Shown in pieces: positions 1 to 6,117 of a DNA stretch of 6,117 nucleotides. The stretch covers positions 1 through 6,117 of the forward strand of contig JAUIJW010000147.1 of assembly GCA_030431085.1 (NCBI GenBank), in the 5' to 3' direction. A program made the position numbers and the translations under genes. The DNA is from Bacteroidia bacterium. Its GTDB lineage: Bacteria; Bacteroidota; Bacteroidia; Flavobacteriales; Flavobacteriaceae. A model generated the notes under the pieces. That model ran no database searches, was not told the origin of the DNA, and saw nothing but the letters and a program-made list of their open reading frames with translations. Position 1 is the first letter of the stretch; every line of letters starts with the position of its first letter.

Positions 1-39
1 TTCGGAATTATATTCTTATTAAATATGATTTGGTAAAAC

Positions 40-1425
40 CTATTGAAAGCGCAAATTGTAATTAAATATTGGAATATCTAGTCCAATAATAAATCGCCAT
101 CTGGTATAGTCTATATCGGCATTATTTTTTAATACATCATCAACGTCCAGTATTTTAGGATAGTTATTATGTTGAAACGAAGAATGACCATGCGAATATG
201 TTACTCCAAATACCAAATGTCCCCACTTAAGGCTCATGTCCATCCCACCTGCCAAATGAAAGAAATTAGCCGATAAGTTAACATCTGTGCTTTCATCATC
301 AACTACATCGAATATATTAGCGTTATTTTTAACCGCAGAAAAATCTGTAGAAAAACTAGCATAAGCGCTGTACTTATCGTTAATAAAAAATTCACCACCA
401 GCTCCAAAATTAAATACCTGATTTAACTCTTCTACAAATTGAAATTGCGAAATCTCGTCTATATCACTTTCACTAGAAGGTATGGTAATTTTATGGTAGG
501 AGGGCACGCCATTATGCCAATCTAATTTTAAATGAATCTTACTCTTTTTTAACGGAATTCCTGCACCAACAGAAATACCTAAAGGTTCTTTACGCTGAGC
601 ATTTAAACCCTCGTATTTATAGTATTCGAAAATATCTGTAGGCTCACCAAACCCAGATAAAAACTCTTGATAAGAAAATCTACCATTACTTACCACTTCT
701 ATATAAGGTAAATCTATATTTAGGCCAAGTTCAAATTTAGGAAAGATATAAGCTAAGCCTAATTTCCAAAATAGGCCATATGAGTTTTGACCATACGATA
801 TTTCATTGTTATACTGTTTTACAGTGCCATTATCATCAATTGAGGCATAATGCACATCGTTACTAGATCTGGCACTATAAATTGAGGCAAAACCAGAGAT
901 GCCAACACTGAAATTATCTTTAATCTTCATGCCCCAAGTTATACCAAACCATTCATCGGAAATTTTATTTTTTAATCTGATATTATTGGCCAATCTATCA
1001 ATTTCATCTAAATTATTTAAACTAATATCATCTGTAGAATAGCCTAAATCAAGGTTAGATCTGGTTCTAGATAAAAAAGAATAGGCAAATAGGTGTTTTT
1101 CTTCAAGTTTTTTAATTTTAAAGGTACCGGCCACCATACTTGGCACACCTTGAAAATCTGAGCTACTTAGGTTTCTGTTTAATCCAAAAGCATTTTTTAG
1201 TTTATATTGGTTCAACTGATAACCTTTTGCATTGATTGAAAATACAGGATTTTCAACGATTGCTATTCGTGCAGGATTATAATAGGTTAAACCTAAATCT
1301 TCAACACTTCCTGTTACGTTACCACTTAATAAGATCGATTTATTTCCAAAGTTTTCTAAATTATAATTGCTTTGAGCCATAAGCCACCAAGGCATAAAAA
1401 AAATGCTGATTAGAAACACTCTCAT
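40..1425 (-). CDS. FadL/PorV-like outer-membrane beta-barrel protein
   Basis: Encodes 461 residues from an ATG at 1425, ending in TAG at 42-40. Residues 1-18 form a signal peptide (hydrophobic FLISIFF, then MPWWLMAQ) with likely cleavage after AQ. The mature N-terminus carries a glycine/asparagine-rich stretch followed by YYNPARIA (about residues 48-55), resembling the NPAG-type plug motif of FadL and PorV barrels. The rest alternates aromatic and polar residues with many glycines, as in amphipathic beta strands, and ends in a strand closing with RFQ. FadL relatives move hydrophobic molecules across the outer membrane; PorV is a T9SS component. No substrate can be read here. A longer start, TTG at 1467, would place a polar stretch before the signal peptide and overlap the upstream gene, so ATG 1425 is preferred. 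It begins 4 bp after the PagL-like stop, suggesting translational coupling. Barrel: confident; FadL superfamily: fairly confident; PorV function: unproven. Confidence 0.8.
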   Translation of the reverse strand: MRVFLISIFFMPWWLMAQSNYNLENFGNKSILLSGNVTGSVEDLGLTYYNPARIAIVENPVFSINAKGYQLNQYKLKNAFGLNRNLSSSDFQGVPSMVAGTFKIKKLEEKHLFAYSFLSRTRSNLDLGYSTDDISLNNLDEIDRLANNIRLKNKISDEWFGITWGMKIKDNFSVGISGFASIYSARSSNDVHYASIDDNGTVKQYNNEISYGQNSYGLFWKLGLAYIFPKFELGLNIDLPYIEVVSNGRFSYQEFLSGFGEPTDIFEYYKYEGLNAQRKEPLGISVGAGIPLKKSKIHLKLDWHNGVPSYHKITIPSSESDIDEISQFQFVEELNQVFNFGAGGEFFINDKYSAYASFSTDFSAVKNNANIFDVVDDESTDVNLSANFFHLAGGMDMSLKWGHLVFGVTYSHGHSSFQHNNYPKILDVDDVLKNNADIDYTRWRFIIGLDIPIFNYNLRFQ

Positions 1426-1429
1426 TGTA

Positions 1430-2590
1430 CTACCATTTGAATGGACGAATACCAATACCCCACTCAACCCAATCTGCTCGTCCGCCTTTTTGAGTTTTCA
1501 AACCTATCTGAGCAAAAATAAAATCATTAAACTCGTAGTGTATTGCAGGTCTTAAAAATAATGATTTTTTACCCTTATCATCTCCAAAATAAGTTCCCGC
1601 TTGTAATCTTAAAACAAACTTATAGAAGGAAAAATCGTATCCTGCATGAACAGCATACATAAACTGATCACTGGTTTCTGGATACTCTGTTACCAAACTA
1701 CCATCATAAAACACGTCGAATCCTGTAGTAACACCATGCATATTATTAAATCGATACCTATAATCTATCACTCCAGAGAAGGTGTAATATCTTTTATCTG
1801 TACCCTGATCTTCAGAATTCTGTACCGTTCCTACTGCTACATAAAAATCTATTGAATTCGGCTTATCAAATTTGGTTTTGGTGCGGTCTACCGGTCTTTT
1901 ATATCGCGATCTTAAAATATCTTCATTGGCATAAAAATCTTTATTTTGAAGTTTCTGGTCTCTATTGTACATGTATCGTAATCCTAAATTAATACCAAAC
2001 ATATTCAAACCAAAATTAGGGGTTACCGTTCTACCATTACTAAAATGGGTGAAATCTATACCATACAGTAAATCTGTTTCTCGTGTAAATTTATATTCAC
2101 CTCCTAAATTAAGGTTAAAATAAACAGCCATTGAAGCTCCTATAGCATCATTGTCTGGGTTATCTACTGGGTCGTAGTGTTTTAAGTTATAGGTGAGCCC
2201 TAATGACGGTGAAATAGCGAATACATTTCTTTTATGCGGTTTACTTAACGGAAAATTAATAAATCCAAATAAGGCATTCGGGTTTCCAAATACTTCTATA
2301 TCTCCAATATAACCTACATATGCCCCAATACCATAAGACGGAGAGCCATATGGAATTGCCCAACCCTCTGGTTTATTGGGTTGCCAGCCATATCGAAGTT
2401 CTACAGATCCATAACCATTCTTTAAGTATTCACTTAACGTATTACCAGTGTATAAATGATTTCCTGAATGACCTCTAAATTCAAAATATCTAAACCTGCC
2501 TTTGTTCTCTTGGTCCTCATCATGTTGAGACCACATGACTGTACCCGTAAGAGTTAAAAGTCCAATAAATAACAAGTATTTTTTAATCAT
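1430..2590 (-). CDS. PagL-like lipid A deacylase / acyloxyacyl hydrolase, outer-membrane barrel
   Basis: Encodes 386 residues from ATG 2590 to TAG 1432-1430. Residues 1-22 are a signal peptide (MIKKYLLFIGLL... ending MWSQ). The diagnostic stretch is DFTHFSNGRTVTPNFGLN, giving H182, S184, N185, N192 and N196. It aligns with the PagL motif, where His and Ser are catalytic and two Asn form the oxyanion hole; the third triad member, Glu in Pseudomonas PagL, is Asn196 here. PagL removes the 3-O-linked acyl chain of lipid A in the outer membrane, so the likely role is lipid A remodelling; activity is inferred. A charged linker (about 209-245) separates the motif region from a second set of beta strands (246-386), making the protein more than twice the size of classical PagL. 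The terminal residue is Trp (RPFKW), a typical barrel-assembly end. It starts 47 bp after the TMEM175-like stop with no evident Shine-Dalgarno. An ATG at 2665 would overlap that gene and bury the signal peptide. Confidence 0.82.
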   Translation of the reverse strand: MIKKYLLFIGLLTLTGTVMWSQHDEDQENKGRFRYFEFRGHSGNHLYTGNTLSEYLKNGYGSVELRYGWQPNKPEGWAIPYGSPSYGIGAYVGYIGDIEVFGNPNALFGFINFPLSKPHKRNVFAISPSLGLTYNLKHYDPVDNPDNDAIGASMAVYFNLNLGGEYKFTRETDLLYGIDFTHFSNGRTVTPNFGLNMFGINLGLRYMYNRDQKLQNKDFYANEDILRSRYKRPVDRTKTKFDKPNSIDFYVAVGTVQNSEDQGTDKRYYTFSGVIDYRYRFNNMHGVTTGFDVFYDGSLVTEYPETSDQFMYAVHAGYDFSFYKFVLRLQAGTYFGDDKGKKSLFLRPAIHYEFNDFIFAQIGLKTQKGGRADWVEWGIGIRPFKW

Positions 2591-2637
2591 GCACTCAATT
2601 TTGGATGTAAATATAAGGTATAATTTTTTGAGAAATT

Positions 2638-3267
2638 CTACTTTTTTGATTGTGATTTTAACCATACAATTTGGTTTTTATACTTTTTACCATAAATCAT
2701 AAATATAGGGATAAGTACAAATGTCCAATCCCAAAAATCCGGATTTATCAATGCAGCAAAAATCCCAATCAAAGCAATTAATGGTTCATTTAACAATTGT
2801 TTAGATACATTATTTATATAAGATTTTGCATAATTCTTATCTATAAATTGTTTTTGTTGTGCATACTGAAGTCCTATAAAAGCAAGTCCACCAATTATTA
2901 TCATTAAAACGCTAAATAAAATTCTTATTGATACACCATCTGGAAATAGCCCAAACAACAAATTAGCGATAGGTAAAAGCATGATAATCATTAAATAGCA
3001 TAAAAAAATCCAGAGTAGAGATTGATCTACTTGTTTGATTATTGCGAAAAACTCTAAATGCTTTACCCAGTAAACTCCAATGGTTAAAAATGAAATGATA
3101 AATATTTCAAAATGATTACTTTGGTTTAACAGAATATCCCAAAACTCTAGCGTTGGATCTTGACTTATAACTTCAGGAATATTAAAGTTTAAAATCAATA
3201 TGGTCATGGCAGAGACAAATACCAAATCTGTAATTAATCTCAGTCTATTTCGCCATTCTATTTGCAT
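2638..3267 (-). CDS. TMEM175-family (DUF1211) putative potassium channel
   Basis: Encodes 209 residues, ATG 3267 to TAG 2640-2638, the usual size for a bacterial single-repeat TMEM175 protein. Six hydrophobic segments are visible at about residues 11-29, 53-74, 83-106, 112-135, 162-176 and 177-194. Helix 1 starts with RLRLITD (R8-D14), matching the family RxxxFSD signature with Phe to Ile and Ser to Thr changes. Helix 2 has GVYWVKH (W67, H70) followed by VDQSLLW, and helix 3 ends LLPIANLLFG; all fit the family well. Characterised bacterial members form tetrameric cation channels with potassium preference in the inner membrane; that function is inferred here. The position matching the hydrophobic gate residue of helix 1 appears to be Ser19. 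It follows the T9SS mini-gene by 37 bp, most of which is an inverted repeat, and precedes the PagL-like gene by 47 bp. Family assignment is good; ion selectivity is unknown. Confidence 0.82.
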   Translation of the reverse strand: MQIEWRNRLRLITDLVFVSAMTILILNFNIPEVISQDPTLEFWDILLNQSNHFEIFIISFLTIGVYWVKHLEFFAIIKQVDQSLLWIFLCYLMIIMLLPIANLLFGLFPDGVSIRILFSVLMIIIGGLAFIGLQYAQQKQFIDKNYAKSYINNVSKQLLNEPLIALIGIFAALINPDFWDWTFVLIPIFMIYGKKYKNQIVWLKSQSKK

Positions 3268-3270
3268 GCG

Positions 3271-3300
3271 ATTACTTTCTTACTAAAGTAAGAAAAAAAT
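3271..3300 (-). promoter_or_regulatory. Inverted repeat in the leader of the TMEM175-like gene
   Basis: A perfect 8-bp stem (3276-3283 with 3288-3295, arms TTTCTTAC and GTAAGAAA) encloses a 4-nt loop. It extends to 13-bp arms with 11 matches over 3271-3300; on the minus-strand RNA one of the two differences is a G-U wobble. It fills most of the gap between the T9SS mini-gene stop (3305) and the ATG at 3267. The 3' arm contains the purine run AAGAAAG, 7 nt before that ATG, so a hairpin could mask the ribosome-binding region; alternatively it is a protein operator. No T-run follows it on the minus strand, so it is not a standard terminator. The structure is seen directly; its function is inferred. 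Confidence 0.45.
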
Positions 3301-3304
3301 AGGC

Positions 3305-3601
3305 TTACTCTTTAATTAACTTTTTCACCGTATAACCTTTACGTGAATAAATTTTAACCATGTAGATACCTCTAGGCAGGTGTCTTAATGAAATATTATG
3401 GAAATTTTTAGTGATTTGATGTACTTTATCTCCTACTAAAGTATAAATTTCTACTTTTTGCAACGGCACATTGGTTTGAATAGAAACCACATGATGTGCC
3501 GGGTTAGGATACAATTTAATGTTATGGTCAAAATCTATTTTTTGACCATAACTCATTGTAAAAGAAAAAAGAAAAAAAGCTATCAAGTAAATCTTCTTCA
3601 T
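3305..3601 (-). CDS. Small secreted protein consisting almost only of a T9SS type A sorting domain
   Basis: Encodes 98 residues, ATG 3601 to TAA 3307-3305. Residues 1-20 form a signal peptide (MKKIYLIAFFLFSF, ending SYGQ). After about eight residues the Por secretion-tail (type A C-terminal sorting) domain begins: LYPNPA (30-35), VEIYTLVGDKV (50-60), LPRGIYMVKI (75-84) and the terminal KKLIKE. In known T9SS substrates this domain directs export through the outer membrane and is usually removed by PorU as the cargo is attached to LPS or released. Here there is essentially no cargo. Sec export followed by T9SS recognition is inferred from the domain. It lies 119 bp after the mannosidase and 37 bp before the TMEM175-like gene, probably leading the downstream operon. 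The leader has no clear Shine-Dalgarno, as is common in this phylum. The intact frame, start and signal peptide argue for a real gene rather than a remnant, though a decayed longer substrate cannot be excluded. Confidence 0.85.
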   Translation of the reverse strand: MKKIYLIAFFLFSFTMSYGQKIDFDHNIKLYPNPAHHVVSIQTNVPLQKVEIYTLVGDKVHQITKNFHNISLRHLPRGIYMVKIYSRKGYTVKKLIKE

Positions 3602-3614
3602 ACACCAACACTTT

Positions 3615-3641
3615 AAAAAAGAATCATATAAAAATATGATT
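3615..3641 (-). terminator. Terminator-like hairpin with T-run
   Basis: On the minus strand a perfect 8-bp stem (arms AATCATAT and ATATGATT at 3641-3634 and 3629-3622) with a TTTT loop is followed, after one C, by six T (3620-3615). This is the layout of an intrinsic terminator for transcripts from the mannosidase side. The stem has only one C-G pair, so it should be weak. The T-run ends just 13 nt before the ATG at 3601, leaving no room for a further promoter, so any transcript of the mini-gene starting upstream must pass through it. It may act as a leaky terminator, an attenuator or a leader structure. Confidence 0.4.
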
Positions 3642-3661
3642 TTACACTCAACTAAAATGTT

Positions 3662-3680
3662 AAGCTTTATATAAAAGCCT
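3662..3680 (-). other. Small AT-rich hairpin in the mannosidase downstream spacer
   Basis: The minus strand reads AGGCTTT, a 5-nt TATAT loop, then AAAGCTT, giving a 7-bp stem with one G-U wobble. It starts about 40 nt after the mannosidase stop and near the start point expected from the candidate promoter at 3713-3686, so it could be a 3' end structure of the mannosidase mRNA or a 5' cap-like hairpin of the next transcript. No T-run follows. The pairing is seen directly; a role is only possible. Confidence 0.25.
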
Positions 3681-3685
3681 CTACT

Positions 3686-3713
3686 AAAAGTTAATTTTTT
3701 ACATTATCCCCAA
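3686..3713 (-). promoter_or_regulatory. Candidate Bacteroidota-type promoter for the T9SS mini-gene operon
   Basis: On the minus strand a TTG (3713-3711) is followed after 17 nt by TAACTTTT (3693-3686). The known Bacteroidota housekeeping promoter is a TTG-containing -33 element and a TAnnTTTG -7 element, so this matches at all but the last base of the -7 box. It sits directly after the mannosidase stop (3721) and would give a leader of roughly 80 nt holding both hairpins before the ATG at 3601. In DNA this AT-rich such matches arise by chance, so the call is tentative. Confidence 0.33.
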
Positions 3714-3720
3714 AAGTTGA

Positions 3721-6117
3721 CTACTTGACACATATCGTCTTTATTTCAAATGGTTTAAATTCTAATTTCACAGTATTGTCTTTGATTTGTAGCTTATTTA
3801 GGACTTCTTCATTTAAATTTGTTTCATAAATTTCATTATTCTGGAGATGGATATTTAGGTTCACTGCGGTTTGTTTCTGTTCCGTTTCATACAATCTTAC
3901 AACAATGCCTTTTTGGTCTTCAGATTGTTTAATTGTTTGTAGGATTATATTGTTAGGTAAACCCGATATGATTTGATCTAGAACTAGCTTTCCTTTCTGT
4001 ACTGCCAGAGGTTGAGCAATTACTGTGGTATTAAATGCTTTTGCATTTTGAATAACGCGACCTTCGCTCAGCCCCCCAGTGTGTGGAAAAATAGCATAAC
4101 TAAAATTTTCTCCTCCCCAATCGCCAGATCCTTTTACCGTGTATTCGAGCTTTTTTAACTCTTCATAAGATTGCTTTCTATGGCCATAAGACAAAATCAA
4201 TCTAATTCCTCCTTTTTTTAAATCATATCCATATCTTACATTGTCGAAAATAGCTAAACCGTAATCATTGTCGGAAACATCGGCCCATTGGTGTACGCAT
4301 ACAGGCATTTTTAATGAATCTGCAGCTTTAAACCTCGACCGTTCAACATTATGATACCCCCATTGAATACCGTGATTTGCGGTGTTACTGGCAAATTTTA
4401 AAGGAAAATCTACCTCTAGGCGTTTAGGTTCTCTCCAATCTATTTTGGTATTAAAACTCAATTGTTTACTACCTTTTTTTAATGAAATTACCTGTTTAAT
4501 TTTTGATGATTTATACAATATATCAAGTTCTAAAGAAGCCTTTAAAACATTTGAGGTAGGCTTACTTAAGGTTACTTTAGCCTTTTTATTAAAAACTTCT
4601 TCTCCTTTAGATACATCTCCCTGGGCGGTTAATTCAATAAAATTATTCCAAGTTTGTTGCTCAGGCACCAACTCTCTATGTTCTATTTTGTCATAGTAAC
4701 TTGTAATTTCACCTACCTTGTTAAAGGTTACTTTAACTAAGGTATTTTCAAGTACATTGGCCTTTGCGGATAGTGTTTTAGACTTATTCAATGCCTTACC
4801 TTTATCTTTCCAAAACAAGGTTTTAAACGACATGGCTTCAAAATCTGCGATGTCAATATATAATTTTTCATCGTGTACGTCATACACGATCTCATTACCA
4901 TTAGCATCCACCAATACTCGGTTCTTGTCAATTTTAATATTTGGGAGTTCGATTACTCCCGTAAGGAGAACCCCAGATGGATTAAAGATGACTATACCAT
5001 CGCTGGCCATATTCACTTGATTCAGCAAATAATCTAAAGCTTTGTTACGTAAAATCGCAGTTTCTAATTCAGTTTGTTTTAAAGTAATATAGGCCTCTGA
5101 TAATACTTCTGGCACAGCCATACCCGTGATAATGTCATGAAAATGATGTAGTAAAACCGTTTTCCACAATTGCTCTAACTTATCATGAGGATATCTATAT
5201 CCTATTTGGCCCGCCATGACCGATAGTGCCTCTGTTTCTCTTAACCGTTGTTCTACTGCTCTATTGATTGTTTTCACCCCATTAGCCGAAATAAATGTTC
5301 TTTGCACAAATCTGGCCGGTATGATGCGTTGGTCAAAAGTGGTAAATTTATTTAGGTGCTTCTTTTGATTAGTGATATAATCATACATGTTTGTCCATTT
5401 TACCTTTGGAAAAGAGGGTAATGAACTCACTTTTCTCTTTAACTCTATTTGATCTTCTGTACCGCCTCCGCCACCATCGCCCCAACCAATTAGCATCAAT
5501 TGATTTTGAGTGGCCATTTTGTCTTTAAATTGATTATAGGTACCTAGCAACCTTCTTGGTCCGGGATCTGGTGCGTTGTATGTGGTGTAGTGTTCAGGAT
5601 TTTTGATGGCGTAATTATGAACAGCATCCACAAACGGATATTCCCAAGCAGGAGTACTTAAACCGTTCACCAATATTTCTGTTCCATCAATCCCTTTCCA
5701 ACGGTAAATAGTATGATCTATGGCAGGTGTATTTACCCTCATAGCCACCAAATGATCTAAACCAAAACCTTGAGCAATCTGAGGTAAAAATCTAGGGTAA
5801 CCAAAAGTGTCTGGTAAAAATAAACTGTTGTTTTTAACACCTAAAGTGTTTCGGTAATAATCTAATCCATATAAAAACTGACGTACAATACTCTCGTTTC
5901 CAGGCAGGTTCATATCTGTTTCAACATAAGTACTACCATCGGCAATCCATTGTCCGTTTTTAATTTTTTCTTGTACTCTTTTAAACAGTCCTGGATACAG
6001 CTTTTCTATTCGTTCATAATGATATGGTGTTGTAAAAATATATTGGTACTCAGGATATCTATCCATCAAGTACAAATTATTCAACACCAGTCTTTCAATT
6101 TTTTCATCGGTAAAATT
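3721..6117 (-). CDS. Glycoside hydrolase family 38 alpha-mannosidase, N-terminus beyond window
   Basis: The frame is open from the window edge (codon 6117-6115, Asn) to TAG at 3723-3721, giving 798 visible residues numbered here from the edge. The GH38 catalytic domain holds LFLPDTFGYPRFLPQI with D103 as the expected nucleophile, and the bacterial GH38 signature GWGDGGGGGTED (about 211-222). The middle helical domain (about 275-355) includes LLHHFHDIITG, where H327 matches the C-terminal zinc ligand of family members. The GH38 C-terminal beta domains follow (about 370-798), with WGGENFSYAIFPHTGG near 667-681. The first zinc motif (HxD near the N-terminus) and any signal peptide lie outside the window, so cellular location is undetermined. 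GH38 enzymes are zinc-dependent retaining hydrolases of alpha-mannosides; the linkage and natural substrate cannot be read. The end (IKTICVK) has no sorting domain. A GTG at 6087 is internal, since family-like sequence continues upstream of it. Confidence 0.93.
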   Translation of the reverse strand, partial: NFTDEKIERLVLNNLYLMDRYPEYQYIFTTPYHYERIEKLYPGLFKRVQEKIKNGQWIADGSTYVETDMNLPGNESIVRQFLYGLDYYRNTLGVKNNSLFLPDTFGYPRFLPQIAQGFGLDHLVAMRVNTPAIDHTIYRWKGIDGTEILVNGLSTPAWEYPFVDAVHNYAIKNPEHYTTYNAPDPGPRRLLGTYNQFKDKMATQNQLMLIGWGDGGGGGTEDQIELKRKVSSLPSFPKVKWTNMYDYITNQKKHLNKFTTFDQRIIPARFVQRTFISANGVKTINRAVEQRLRETEALSVMAGQIGYRYPHDKLEQLWKTVLLHHFHDIITGMAVPEVLSEAYITLKQTELETAILRNKALDYLLNQVNMASDGIVIFNPSGVLLTGVIELPNIKIDKNRVLVDANGNEIVYDVHDEKLYIDIADFEAMSFKTLFWKDKGKALNKSKTLSAKANVLENTLVKVTFNKVGEITSYYDKIEHRELVPEQQTWNNFIELTAQGDVSKGEEVFNKKAKVTLSKPTSNVLKASLELDILYKSSKIKQVISLKKGSKQLSFNTKIDWREPKRLEVDFPLKFASNTANHGIQWGYHNVERSRFKAADSLKMPVCVHQWADVSDNDYGLAIFDNVRYGYDLKKGGIRLILSYGHRKQSYEELKKLEYTVKGSGDWGGENFSYAIFPHTGGLSEGRVIQNAKAFNTTVIAQPLAVQKGKLVLDQIISGLPNNIILQTIKQSEDQKGIVVRLYETEQKQTAVNLNIHLQNNEIYETNLNEEVLNKLQIKDNTVKLEFKPFEIKTICVK

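Noticed and set aside
1..39. Terminator after the FadL-like gene
   Set aside because: Only a three-pair GGT/ACC stem and a short imperfect GAAT/ATTC repeat are present, with no T-run on the minus strand; whether the operon ends here cannot be decided.
1423..1467. Upstream TTG start for the FadL-like gene
   Set aside because: It would put 14 extra residues before a good signal peptide and overlap the PagL-like gene; the ATG at 1425 gives a clean signal peptide and 4-bp spacing.
1646..1855. Plus-strand open frame of 69 codons
   Set aside because: It lies wholly antisense inside the PagL-like gene, has no family resemblance and a composition expected of a shadow frame.
2588..2665. Upstream ATG start for the PagL-like gene
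   Set aside because: It would overlap the TMEM175-like gene by 28 bp and bury the signal peptide 25 residues inside; the ATG at 2590 is the natural start.
4382..4696. Plus-strand open frame of 104 codons
   Set aside because: Antisense inside the well-supported GH38 gene; cysteine- and serine-rich translation without recognisable domains.
4718..5020. Plus-strand open frame of 100 codons
   Set aside because: Same as above: antisense to the GH38 gene, no motif and no promoter or ribosome-binding support.
6085..6087. GTG as the true start of the mannosidase
   Set aside because: The frame stays open to the window edge, and the catalytic domain would lack its first zinc motif; the gene is simply cut by the window.

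Overview
The window reads as a chromosomal piece of a marine- or soil-type member of the Bacteroidota, most likely Flavobacteriia. The evidence is low GC (by eye, well below 40%), genes without clear Shine-Dalgarno sequences, a protein with a type IX secretion (T9SS) C-terminal sorting domain, and a family set typical of that phylum: Bacteroidota-type PagL, a FadL-type barrel and a GH38 mannosidase. All five recognisable genes lie on the minus strand, so transcription runs from high to low coordinates. I saw no RNA gene, insertion sequence, CRISPR array or phage gene.

In transcription order: (1) 6117-3721, a GH38 alpha-mannosidase whose N-terminus, including the first zinc-binding motif, is cut off by the window edge. 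(2) A 119-bp spacer (3602-3720) with a candidate Bacteroidota promoter and two AT-rich hairpins, one of them terminator-like. (3) 3601-3305, a 98-residue protein that is almost only a signal peptide plus a T9SS type A sorting domain. (4) A 37-bp gap that is largely filled by an inverted repeat overlapping the likely ribosome-binding region of the next gene. (5) 3267-2638, a six-helix TMEM175-family (DUF1211) putative potassium channel. (6) 2590-1430, a PagL-like lipid A deacylase / acyloxyacyl hydrolase barrel with a C-terminal extension. (7) 1425-40, a FadL/PorV-like outer-membrane barrel starting 4 bp after the preceding stop. The last 39 bases (1-39) hold no gene and no convincing terminator.

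The four genes from 3601 to 40 are closely spaced and could be one envelope operon: a secreted or surface-anchored mini-protein, an inner-membrane channel, and two outer-membrane barrels. The PagL-like and FadL-like genes are the most tightly linked and probably translationally coupled. The mannosidase is separated by the promoter-bearing spacer and is probably a different unit. No clearly new system is proven. The most interesting points are the cargo-less T9SS tail protein, its linkage to a lipid A deacylase homologue and a FadL/PorV-type barrel, altered key residues in the PagL-like and TMEM175-like proteins, and the structured leaders.
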